From: Oscillospiraceae bacterium
GTDB taxonomy: Bacteria > Bacillota > Clostridia > Oscillospirales > Ruminococcaceae
Length of the DNA: 14,821 nt
Reading direction: 5' to 3'
Assembly: GCA_900768105.1 (NCBI GenBank)
Contig: CAAGBQ010000019.1
Location: 1-14,821, forward strand
In this document: piece by piece, positions 1 to 6,448 of the stretch
Numbering within the stretch: position 1 is the first letter of the stretch
How the letters are laid out: each line of letters opens with the position of its first letter
The notes under the pieces: model-generated
What the model saw: the letters and a program-made list of their open reading frames with translations, nothing else
Told to the model about the DNA's origin: nothing
Database searches by the model: none
Made by a program: the position numbers and the translations under genes

Positions 1-418
1 CCCGACGGGGTCCCTAACGGCGTATTTTCAATATACCTATTTCGCCCGACCGTTCTGACGGCTCGCAGACTTTTCCGCAAAGAAAAAGCCTTGCCGCAAG
101 GTAAGCGGTATATCAAAAAGCCCCTCTGCCGGCTTCGCCGACATCTCCCCAAAGGGGAGTAAATTACGCTGCCGCGGGTGCCGCAGATTCGGAAGTCACG
201 CCCGCCTACGGCGGGCGGCCCTCATCCGTCACGATGTTTCACATTTGTGAAACATCGCGTCACCTTCCCCAAGGGGAAGGCTTGCACGGCGTTGGTACGG
301 CGTAAACGCAAAAAAATTTTTATTTTTTCTTCAACACTTTTCCTCTCCCGTTCGTTATATAGGTGAAAGCGCGCTTGAGAAAGAACATTTTGAAAAAAGA
401 AAGGGGGCACGGCTTCCG
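1..418. other. Gene-free, hairpin-rich intergenic stretch
   Basis: I see no convincing gene here; the short open frames lack family signatures and good ribosome binding sites. The stretch is dominated by GC-rich inverted repeats: CCTTG/CAAGG near 89-101, CGGC/GCCG at 130-140, CTCCCC/GGGGAG at 145-159, and the cluster at 199-280 listed separately. The palindromes around CCCC-AAA-GGGG resemble dispersed intergenic elements I recall from gut Clostridia. After about 300 it becomes AT-rich and leads into the sigma factor gene. A TATATA at 356-361 could be a -10 box, but I find no good -35 box at the right distance. Confidence 0.6.
199..280. repeat. Cluster of three perfect palindromes
   Basis: Three perfect inverted repeats stand side by side. 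CGCCCGCC (199-206) pairs with GGCGGGCG (210-217). CGATGTTTCAC (232-242) pairs with GTGAAACATCG (247-257) around the loop ATTT. CCTTCCCCAAGGGGAAGG (263-280) is a full palindrome. The set looks like a MITE-like or REP-like intergenic element, not a terminator, because no T-run follows any stem. The middle palindrome contains both parS half-sites (TGTTTCAC and GTGAAACA) split by four bases. Confidence 0.6.
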
Positions 419-907
419 ATGAATATTGAAGCTTTATATTCCGAGCTTTGGCCGGAGCTGTGCTCCTATTGCGAGCGAATGACCGGCGGCTGCCGCGCCG
501 TAGCAGAGGATGTTGTTCAGGAAAGCTTTTTGCGTGCGCTTCAAAGCACGGAGCTTTTTGAAGAGATGGACAAAGCCCACTGCCGCGCATGGCTTTATAA
601 AACCGCACGAAACATATTTATTGATAAGGCGCGCCGCGCCGCTGCGGAAAGCAAACGGCTTTCCGCCCTCGAAACAGAGGAAGCGCAAACCGACCCCGCC
701 TTTTCCGAAGCGGAGGCTGCTTCTCTGCTTTTGCTTTTGCCGAAGGAGCTTCGCACTCTTTTCAAAATGCGGTACATCGACGGCTACAACGCCGCGGAGC
801 TTGGAGAAATTTTTGACATAAATCCCTCCACCCTGCGGTCGAAGCTTGCCGCTGCAAGAAAGCTTCTTTTACGGGAGCTTTTGCAAAAGCAGGAGGAAAA
901 CAAATGA
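419..907 (+). CDS. ECF-type RNA polymerase sigma-70 family factor
   Basis: A 162-residue protein with the two-domain layout of ECF sigma factors. Region 2 spans about residues 5-72, with the AEDVVQESFLRAL core (29-41) and the WLYKTARNIFIDKAR segment (58-72). Region 4 spans about 103-155, with a helix-turn-helix at GYNAAELGEIFDINPSTLRSK. There is no extracytoplasmic-sensing extension and no adjacent membrane anti-sigma factor, which is unusual for ECF systems. The ATG at 419 follows an AAGGGGG ribosome binding site at 401-407. Its stop overlaps the next start as ATGA, so the two are probably translationally coupled, and the solenoid gene lies 189 bases further on. By family it should direct RNA polymerase to a small regulon. 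Its signal and targets are not visible; the adjacent repeat protein is the obvious candidate target or partner. The family call is secure, the regulon is not. Confidence 0.9.
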   Translation: MNIEALYSELWPELCSYCERMTGGCRAVAEDVVQESFLRALQSTELFEEMDKAHCRAWLYKTARNIFIDKARRAAAESKRLSALETEEAQTDPAFSEAEAASLLLLLPKELRTLFKMRYIDGYNAAELGEIFDINPSTLRSKLAAARKLLLRELLQKQEENK

Positions 908-1077
908 AAAATATTATCCCAAGCAGCATTTTTATGCGCCTTCCGGAAACGGTTCTCACCGTTTTCAGAGTATGCCGGGCGGAAGGCTTTTCCGCCGCAG
1001 AAATCGGCGATATTTTCGGTATTGTTCCGGAACAAAATATAGAAATCGGCATTACTCTTCCGCCAAAAAGATTTTGA
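904..1077 (+). CDS. Small sigma region 4-like protein, apparently frameshifted
   Basis: A 57-codon gene starting at an ATG that overlaps the sigma-factor stop (ATGA) and carrying a strong AGGAGG at 891-896, seven bases before the start. Residues 13-43 align without gaps to residues 107-137 of the preceding sigma factor: LPETVLTVF against LPKELRTLF, and GFSAAEIGDIFGIVP against GYNAAELGEIFDINP, about 13 identities in 31. The resemblance stops where the recognition helix should begin. In the -1 frame the DNA from about 1031 to 1118 encodes GTKYRNRHYSSAKKILIKQ, which looks like the missing end of a region 4 domain. One extra base near 1027-1031 would therefore give a product of about 71 residues ending at 1118, overlapping the next gene's start. 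It may be a real short protein, a decayed gene, a recoded gene or a sequencing error. A region 4-only protein could act as a partner or competitor of the sigma factor; that is inference. Confidence 0.65.
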   Translation: MKNIIPSSIFMRLPETVLTVFRVCRAEGFSAAEIGDIFGIVPEQNIEIGITLPPKRF

Positions 1078-1096
1078 TTAAACAGGAGGATTTATT

Positions 1097-2305
1097 ATGG
1101 AAAAGAAAAAACTTGTGATAAACTGCGCCGTTTGCGATGCAAGAGAGCCTTCCGAAGGGACCCTTGAAAAATACGAGAGCATATATATAAATTCCGCAAC
1201 CGTGCTTGTAACTCCGGAAAGCGAGGAGCTTCTTGCACAGTATCCGGTAAGCATAAATTCCGCAACGCAGGTTCGCGTACCGAAAGGCGCGCCGGTCAAA
1301 ACTGTAAACGGAAAAATGGAGATAAACGCGGGCACCGATGTAACGGAAGGCACCTTCCTTATTGTAAACGGAAGCCTTACCGTTGTTTCCGGCGGCGAAA
1401 GCAATCTTAAAAAATACTCCTTTATTGAAGTAAACGGCAAAATGCTTTATCCGGAGGACCGCGGCGTTGATTCCGCAAAAATTTCTGTAAACGGAGCTTT
1501 GGAAACCTACCCCGCGGGCGCCGTTATTATGAAAAACAACTTTGCCGTCGATAAGCTTTTTGTTTTTCGGGCGAAGGCGGCGCTTTATTGGAGCAACCGT
1601 TTTATCTTTGTCGATTCCGCGGTTAATCCCGCCGCACTTTCCGAAAAAGGCGTGCGCTTCAGCTCAAAAAAAGCCATTGTTGCGGAGCCTTTGGCAGAAG
1701 GAATCATTCCGCTTCTCAATGAGGACTGCGACATAGTGCTTGTTCCGGAAGGAACAGTTTTTGTAAAGGGCGAGCTGACGCTTGATAATACCGCAATTAT
1801 GCGTTATGGCACAAAGCTTTTTGTTAACGGCGATATTGAAATTCCGTTGGAGGGCGCAGACGCGCTTGCAAAGCTGGAATATCTTTATGTTAACGGCAAT
1901 GTTTCCGTTGCGGAATCTCTGCAAAAGGCGTTTTTCGCCCTTAAAGCAGCATATGACAATGTAAAGGTTGTAAAGGACTGCGCCGCAACCAAAATTACCG
2001 ATAAAATCAGCGTAAAAATCGACAAACGCCTGCTGGAAGCGCATCCGGAGGGAATTTTGGTTACGGATTGCGCCGAAGTAAAGGTGGCAAAGGATGTTCC
2101 GCCGGAGCTTATTATGGAGCGCCTTTCCGTCAGCGACTGCGCAAGCGTTTCCTGCTCCGAGGAGCAGGAAAGCGCTCTTTACCTTGTTTGCGATGATGTT
2201 GCAAGCATCGGCGGCGAAAACAAAGGCATCTTTGGCATGATGGACGGAATCCTTGGGGATATGAAGGACAAAAAGGTCGTAAATGCCGCCGAATACAAGC
2301 TCTGA
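1097..2305 (+). CDS. Repeat-built, predicted beta-solenoid protein of unknown function
   Basis: I do not recognise this 402-residue protein. It has no signal peptide or membrane segment, so it is probably cytoplasmic. It consists of about 18 degenerate units of roughly 16-30 residues, each opening with an alternating hydrophobic strand and a turn: INSA at 31 and 53; VNG at 70, 90, 112, 131, 243 and 265; DCA at 294, 324 and 347. The 19-23-residue spacing suggests a right-handed beta-helix, of the kind seen in bactofilins or DUF4097-type proteins, but I cannot assign either family. A CxxC lies at residues 10-13, and cysteines recur in the C-terminal units (294-365). The tail (about 374-402) is glycine- and methionine-rich with charged residues. 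AGGAGGA at 1084-1090 supports the ATG at 1097. It is third in the sigma factor cassette and is followed by a strong terminator, so it is probably co-transcribed. A scaffold or stress-assembly role is conjecture. Confidence 0.8.
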   Translation: MEKKKLVINCAVCDAREPSEGTLEKYESIYINSATVLVTPESEELLAQYPVSINSATQVRVPKGAPVKTVNGKMEINAGTDVTEGTFLIVNGSLTVVSGGESNLKKYSFIEVNGKMLYPEDRGVDSAKISVNGALETYPAGAVIMKNNFAVDKLFVFRAKAALYWSNRFIFVDSAVNPAALSEKGVRFSSKKAIVAEPLAEGIIPLLNEDCDIVLVPEGTVFVKGELTLDNTAIMRYGTKLFVNGDIEIPLEGADALAKLEYLYVNGNVSVAESLQKAFFALKAAYDNVKVVKDCAATKITDKISVKIDKRLLEAHPEGILVTDCAEVKVAKDVPPELIMERLSVSDCASVSCSEEQESALYLVCDDVASIGGENKGIFGMMDGILGDMKDKKVVNAAEYKL

Positions 2306-2319
2306 AAAAAACAAGCAGC

Positions 2320-2351
2320 AAAAAATGCTTCCCGAAAGGGAAGCATTTTTT
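2320..2351 (+). terminator. Intrinsic terminator of the sigma factor cassette
   Basis: A perfect 14-bp stem, AAAAAATGCTTCCC (2320-2333) and GGGAAGCATTTTTT (2338-2351), closes on a GAAA tetraloop and carries its own T-run. It lies 14 bases after the solenoid gene stop. The A-tract on the other side means it could also stop minus-strand transcription that passes the ftsH terminator. Confidence 0.92.
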
Positions 2352-2400
2352 ATGTACGAAAGCAGCCTCCGTTCCGTAACAGCCGCTTCGGGCTCATATA

Positions 2401-2438
2401 AAAAAGCGGTATTCCCATAATCAAGGAATACCGCTTTT
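2401..2438 (-). terminator. Intrinsic terminator after ftsH
   Basis: AAAAGCGGTATTCC (2402-2415) pairs perfectly with GGAATACCGCTTTT (2425-2438) around a 9-base loop. Read on the minus strand, the stem is followed by a T-rich stretch (TTTTTATATG). It lies about 12 bases downstream of the ftsH stop and ends the gdpP-to-ftsH transcript. Confidence 0.88.
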
Positions 2439-2449
2439 ACCTTTTATTA

Positions 2450-4309
2450 TTATGCTTCCGGAGCGTCTGCGGCAGGTTCCCGCGCGCCGCCGGACATGAT
2501 TTTTGCAAATTCTTCACCGGTTACTTTTTCTTTTTCAAGCAAAACGGCGGCGACAGCCTCCAGCTTATCACGGTGCTCGGTAAGTATTGCTTCGGCACGG
2601 TCATAAGCGTTGTCGATAAACAGGCGGATTTCCGCGTCTATATCGGAAGCAACCTCATCGGAATAATGTCTGCCTTGAGAAATATCGCGGCCGAGGAAAA
2701 TCTCGTTTTCATCGCTTCCGTAAACCATGGGGCCAAGCTTTTCGCTGAAGCCGTAGCGCATTACCATATTGCGCGCAATGGTGGTGGCGCGTTCTATGTC
2801 GTTGGAAGCGCCGGTGGAAATATCGCCAAGGACGATTTTTTCCGCAACGCGGCCGCCGAGAAGGGTGCAAAGTTCCTCTTCAAGATAGTGCTTTGTAACA
2901 TAGTTTCTGTCTTCGCTCGGAAGGCTCATGGTATAGCCGCCGGCATAGCCGCGCGGAATTGTGGAAATTTCGTGAACGGGGTCCTGCGTCGGGCAAAAAT
3001 AGGTTACAACCGCATGGCCCGCTTCATGATAGGAGGTAAGGCGACGGTCTTTTTCGCTTGTTTTGTGGGAACGCTTTTCCGGACCAGCAACAACCTTGAT
3101 TGTGGCTTCCTCAATTTCCGCCATGGTGATTGCGCGCTTTTTGCGGCGCGCCGCCAAAAGCGCGGCTTCGTTAACAAGGTTTTCAAGCTCCGCGCCGGTA
3201 AAGCCCGCCGTGGATTTTGCAATTACGGAAAGGTCAACATCGGGGCCGAGGGGTTTGTTTTTGGTATGGATTTTAAGAATCGCTTCGCGTCCCTCAATAT
3301 CCGGCGCACCAATGGTTATTTGGCGGTCAAAGCGGCCCGGGCGGAGCAACGCCGGATCGAGAATATCCGGGCGGTTGGTGGCCGCCATTACAATTATGCC
3401 GGTATTGTTGCCAAAGCCGTCCATTTCAACAAGAAGCTGGTTAAGTGTCTGTTCGCGCTCGTCATGTCCGCCGCCGAGACCCGCGCCGCGGTGGCGGCCA
3501 ACTGCGTCAATCTCATCAATAAACACGATGGAGGGTGCGTTCTTTTTTGCTTCGCCGAAAAGGTCGCGGACACGGGAAGCACCCACGCCGACAAACATTT
3601 CCACAAAGTCAGAACCGGAAATGGAGAAAAAGGGCACGCCTGCTTCTCCGGCAACCGCTCTTGCAAGAAGGGTTTTGCCGGTACCAGGCTGTCCCACAAG
3701 AAGCACGCCCTTCGGGATTCTTGCGCCAAGGGCGTTAAACTGGTTCGGGTGCTTCAAGAAATCAACGATTTCCTCCAGCTCCTCCTTTTCCTCCTTGCAG
3801 CCCGCAACATCCGCAAAGGTGGTGGGCTTTTCGTTTTTGCCGGTGCGGTAGTTTGCCTTGCCAAAGGTCATGGCGCTTCCTGCGCCGCCGTTTTGGCGCA
3901 TCATAAAGAACCAAAATACCGCCATTGCACCGATAAGCAGCAGTGTGGGCAGCATGGATACCCACCAAGGCGTTTGCTTTATCGGCAAATAATCCGGCTG
4001 AAGCGCGGTGGCGCTTTCGCCCTTTGCTTCAAGGATTTTATCCACATCGCTCAAAAATACGCTTACATTCGGAACGGTGTAGCTTAATTTATCCTTTTGG
4101 TCTTTCACCTGCGCTTCCATTGCGCCGGTACCCAAATCGAGAGTATAGCTTTCGATTTGGTCGTTTTCAAACATCTCCAGAACTTCGTAATACTTTAGCT
4201 TTGTTACCTCTTCCTGATTCATATTGAAGAGCAGGGAGGTTAAAAACAAAAGCAAAACAATCCCGATAATGTAGGAAACAATGCTTACTGTTTTTTTGTT
4301 CTTGTTCAA
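2450..4309 (-). CDS. ftsH: ATP-dependent zinc metalloprotease FtsH
   Basis: A membrane-bound hexameric AAA+ protease that unfolds and degrades membrane and short-lived cytoplasmic proteins. The 619-residue length is normal for the family. Two transmembrane helices (about 8-28 and 115-137) flank an extracytoplasmic segment. The AAA module has Walker A GQPGTGKT (206-213), the pore loop FVG (239-241), Walker B VFIDEID (262-268) and a second region of homology ending in RPGRFDR (323-329). The zinc site is HEAGH (428-432), with a likely third ligand in NDIERAT near residue 504. Walker A carries Q where GPPGTGKT is usual. The start is a TTG at 4309 preceded by GGAG (4318-4321); the next in-frame ATG (residue 30) would delete the first membrane helix, so TTG is preferred. 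It is the last gene of the minus-strand operon, after hpt, as in Bacillus. Confidence 0.97.
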   Translation of the reverse strand: MNKNKKTVSIVSYIIGIVLLLFLTSLLFNMNQEEVTKLKYYEVLEMFENDQIESYTLDLGTGAMEAQVKDQKDKLSYTVPNVSVFLSDVDKILEAKGESATALQPDYLPIKQTPWWVSMLPTLLLIGAMAVFWFFMMRQNGGAGSAMTFGKANYRTGKNEKPTTFADVAGCKEEKEELEEIVDFLKHPNQFNALGARIPKGVLLVGQPGTGKTLLARAVAGEAGVPFFSISGSDFVEMFVGVGASRVRDLFGEAKKNAPSIVFIDEIDAVGRHRGAGLGGGHDEREQTLNQLLVEMDGFGNNTGIIVMAATNRPDILDPALLRPGRFDRQITIGAPDIEGREAILKIHTKNKPLGPDVDLSVIAKSTAGFTGAELENLVNEAALLAARRKKRAITMAEIEEATIKVVAGPEKRSHKTSEKDRRLTSYHEAGHAVVTYFCPTQDPVHEISTIPRGYAGGYTMSLPSEDRNYVTKHYLEEELCTLLGGRVAEKIVLGDISTGASNDIERATTIARNMVMRYGFSEKLGPMVYGSDENEIFLGRDISQGRHYSDEVASDIDAEIRLFIDNAYDRAEAILTEHRDKLEAVAAVLLEKEKVTGEEFAKIMSGGAREPAADAPEA

Positions 4310-4365
4310 GAAATCAACTCCGAAAAAAGAATTTGCAAATATTTTTACGGCTTTCTTCGGCGATT

Positions 4366-4390
4366 GCGCGCCCCTTTTTTAAGGGCGCGC
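4366..4390. other. GC-rich hairpin between hpt and ftsH
   Basis: GCGCGCCC (4366-4373) and GGGCGCGC (4383-4390) form an 8-bp all-GC stem in the 110-base gap upstream of ftsH. An AAAAAAGCTTTTTT palindrome (4398-4411) lies just before it in transcription order. The minus-strand 3' side lacks a T-run, so this is not a standard terminator for the operon. It could be an RNA-processing or stabilising hairpin that uncouples ftsH from hpt. Confidence 0.45.
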
Positions 4391-4419
4391 CTTCGTCAAA
4401 AAAGCTTTTTTTATATAAC

Positions 4420-4971
4420 TTATTTAGTATAAACTTCGGGCTTTACCACACCCACATAGGGCAGGTTGCGGTATTTTTGGTCATAATCAAGGCCATAGCC
4501 CACAACAAATTTATCCGGCACAACAAAACAGGCATAATCCGGCTTTATATCCACCTGGCGGCGTTCCGGCTTATCAAGCAGGGTCGCAATTTTTATGGAA
4601 TTAACCTTTCTTTGGCGAAGCACATTGGTAAGATAGGAAAGAGTGAGTCCGGAATCGAGAATATCCTCGACGATAAGCACATCATAACCGGAAATATCAT
4701 TATCAAGATCCTTTATAATCTTGACTATGCCGGTGCTTTTTACTCCGCCGCCATAGCTGGAAACGGACATAAAATCAATGGAAATCGGAATGGTGATTGC
4801 GCGCATAAGGTCCGCCATAAAAATTACCGAACCCTTGAGCACGGCAACGAGCATAAGGTTTTTTCCCTCATAATCGGTGCTTATCTGTTTACCGAGCTTT
4901 TTTACCGCCTTTTGCAGGTCCTTTTCGGAAAGCAGTATTTCCTCAATGTCATCCTTCATGTTGTACTTCAT
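4420..4971 (-). CDS. hpt: Hypoxanthine phosphoribosyltransferase
   Basis: A cytoplasmic purine salvage enzyme that transfers ribose phosphate from PRPP to hypoxanthine or guanine, giving IMP or GMP. The 183 residues match the usual bacterial length. The PRPP-binding loop is VLIVEDILDSGLT (98-110), LKG (45-47) is the pyrophosphate-contacting motif, and the C-terminal VPDKFVVGYGLDY and KYRNLPYVGVV segments (151-176) are typical of this family. The start at 4971 has GGAGGAA at 4981-4987; a second ATG four codons in is less well placed. It lies 70 bases after tilS and 110 before ftsH, the same tilS-hpt-ftsH order as in Bacillus. In that genus HprT has been reported to regulate or associate with FtsH and TilS expression; nothing here tests that. 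Confidence 0.96.
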   Translation of the reverse strand: MKYNMKDDIEEILLSEKDLQKAVKKLGKQISTDYEGKNLMLVAVLKGSVIFMADLMRAITIPISIDFMSVSSYGGGVKSTGIVKIIKDLDNDISGYDVLIVEDILDSGLTLSYLTNVLRQRKVNSIKIATLLDKPERRQVDIKPDYACFVVPDKFVVGYGLDYDQKYRNLPYVGVVKPEVYTK

Positions 4972-5041
4972 TTTACAAAGTTCCTCCGCATAAAAATCTT
5001 TGTTTATTTATATATCATATTTTCAATATGAGATAACTTTT

Positions 5042-6448
5042 TTATTCCGCGGTTATTACCGCGACGGTTTTTGTTGCCTCGGTTATTCTTCCGCGGCGCG
5101 CCGCACCGATTCCCTCCACCCAAAGCACTCCGGCAAAATCGGCAATAACGGCGACGCTTTGCCGCTGCTCCGGCGGAATTTTTTCCTCGTTAAAAAGCTT
5201 TTTCAGCGTTTTTGTTCCGCCGTGGATGTCGGCTCTGTCGCCCTCCTTTCTGGAACGAACAACAGCCACGCCTTGTATTGTATCATAATCAAAGGCATTT
5301 TTTAATGTATATTTTTTAATTTTATATGAATTTTTGAATTCTTCATGCGGCAAAAGCTCCACCCGCAGAGTTTTTTCGGCGGAAAGCCGCAAAATCCCCT
5401 CCGAAAAAGATGCTTCGGCGATGGCGGCACAGGGCTTCGGCTTCACTTTTTTAAAAATTACGCCGTCCTTTTTGCAAAGATATTCATTTTTGCAAAGCTC
5501 CCACTGAAAGTCGCCGCCGGAAAAACCTTCCCGCAGGCGGCAAACCCTGCCGTAATCCCCGGCAAAGCCGTATTCCTCCAAAATAAGCAGGGCGGCGGCA
5601 CTTTTTACTGCCGCCGGAAGCGGCGCAAGGGCGGCGGAATCAAAGCTGCGCTCCCTTTTTGCGGAAGCAAACGCCGCCTTTGCGCAATCCGCAATAAAAT
5701 CCTCCGCTTCGGCAAGGGTGCTTTCCAAATGAAGAAGCGATTTCTCGAAAGCGGGGTTAATCTCCCGCAGGGTTGGGATTACATTATGACGGATTTTGTT
5801 GCGGGCATATTCATCGGTAAGGTTGGTGCTGTCCGTAACAAAACAAACGCCCTTTTGGGCGCAGTATTCTTCAAGCTCCGCCCTTGTAAATTCAATAATC
5901 GGGCGGATTATGTTTCCCCTCTTTTTGGGGATTCCGCAAAGGCCGGAAATGCCCGTTCCCCTTGCGGCATTAAAAATAAAAGTTTCCGCGCAATCGGAAA
6001 GGCTGTGCGCGGTTGCAATTTTTGCATTTACATCAAGCTCTGCGGCGCAGTGCTCAAAAAAATCATAGCGGAGCTTTCTTCCCGCTTCCTCGGTGCTCAA
6101 ATGGTGCTCAAAAGCATATTCCGCCACGGGTGCGGAAAAAACCTTGCACGGAACTTTAAGCTTTTTGCACATTTCCCGCACAAATTTTTCGTCGCCATCG
6201 CTTTCCGCCCCACGCAGATTGTGGTTTACATGGGCGCAGAGGATGTGTAAATCAAGCTCCGTGCTCAAAGCGCAGAGAATGTTCAAAAGCGCGGCGGAAT
6301 CGCACCCTCCGGAAACGGCTGCTACCACAAATCCGCCTTTTTCGAGCATATTTTCTCTCTTTATAAGCTCCAGTGCGCGTGCTTCCGCCGGCAGGAGCTT
6401 TTTTGGTGTGCCTGCGTGCGCCTTTTCCGTGCTCAAATCCGTGCTCAT
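5042..6448 (-). CDS. tilS: tRNA(Ile)-lysidine synthetase
   Basis: An ATP-dependent enzyme that attaches lysine to C34 of the CAU-anticodon isoleucine tRNA, so that it reads AUA; it is essential in most bacteria. At 468 residues it is full length. The N-terminal PP-loop is SGGCDS (46-51), followed by an N-type ATPase domain with HVNHNLRG, a motif typical of the family. The C-terminal TilS domain includes RSRKEGDRADIHGGTKTLKK, then LFNEEKIP and LWVEGIGAARRGRI. The open frame extends back to 6544 inside dnaB, but the ATG at 6448 overlaps the dnaB stop as ATGA and has a GAGGAAG ribosome binding site, so that start is preferred. The overlap implies translational coupling to dnaB. The moderate length of the linker and domain agrees with Clostridia homologues. 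Confidence 0.95.
   Translation of the reverse strand: MSTDLSTEKAHAGTPKKLLPAEARALELIKRENMLEKGGFVVAAVSGGCDSAALLNILCALSTELDLHILCAHVNHNLRGAESDGDEKFVREMCKKLKVPCKVFSAPVAEYAFEHHLSTEEAGRKLRYDFFEHCAAELDVNAKIATAHSLSDCAETFIFNAARGTGISGLCGIPKKRGNIIRPIIEFTRAELEEYCAQKGVCFVTDSTNLTDEYARNKIRHNVIPTLREINPAFEKSLLHLESTLAEAEDFIADCAKAAFASAKRERSFDSAALAPLPAAVKSAAALLILEEYGFAGDYGRVCRLREGFSGGDFQWELCKNEYLCKKDGVIFKKVKPKPCAAIAEASFSEGILRLSAEKTLRVELLPHEEFKNSYKIKKYTLKNAFDYDTIQGVAVVRSRKEGDRADIHGGTKTLKKLFNEEKIPPEQRQSVAVIADFAGVLWVEGIGAARRGRITEATKTVAVITAE

Noticed and set aside
232..257. A true parS site
   Set aside because: The two half-sites are split by four bases, whereas parS is a contiguous 16-bp palindrome, and the setting is an intergenic hairpin cluster.
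2573..4087. A 504-residue open frame on the plus strand opposite ftsH
   Set aside because: It lies wholly antisense to a clear ftsH, has no recognisable motif or ribosome binding site, and such frames are common opposite genes with this codon usage.
5345..6250. A 301-residue plus-strand frame opposite tilS
   Set aside because: It is antisense to the PP-loop and TilS domains, and its translation is a shadow of those codons.
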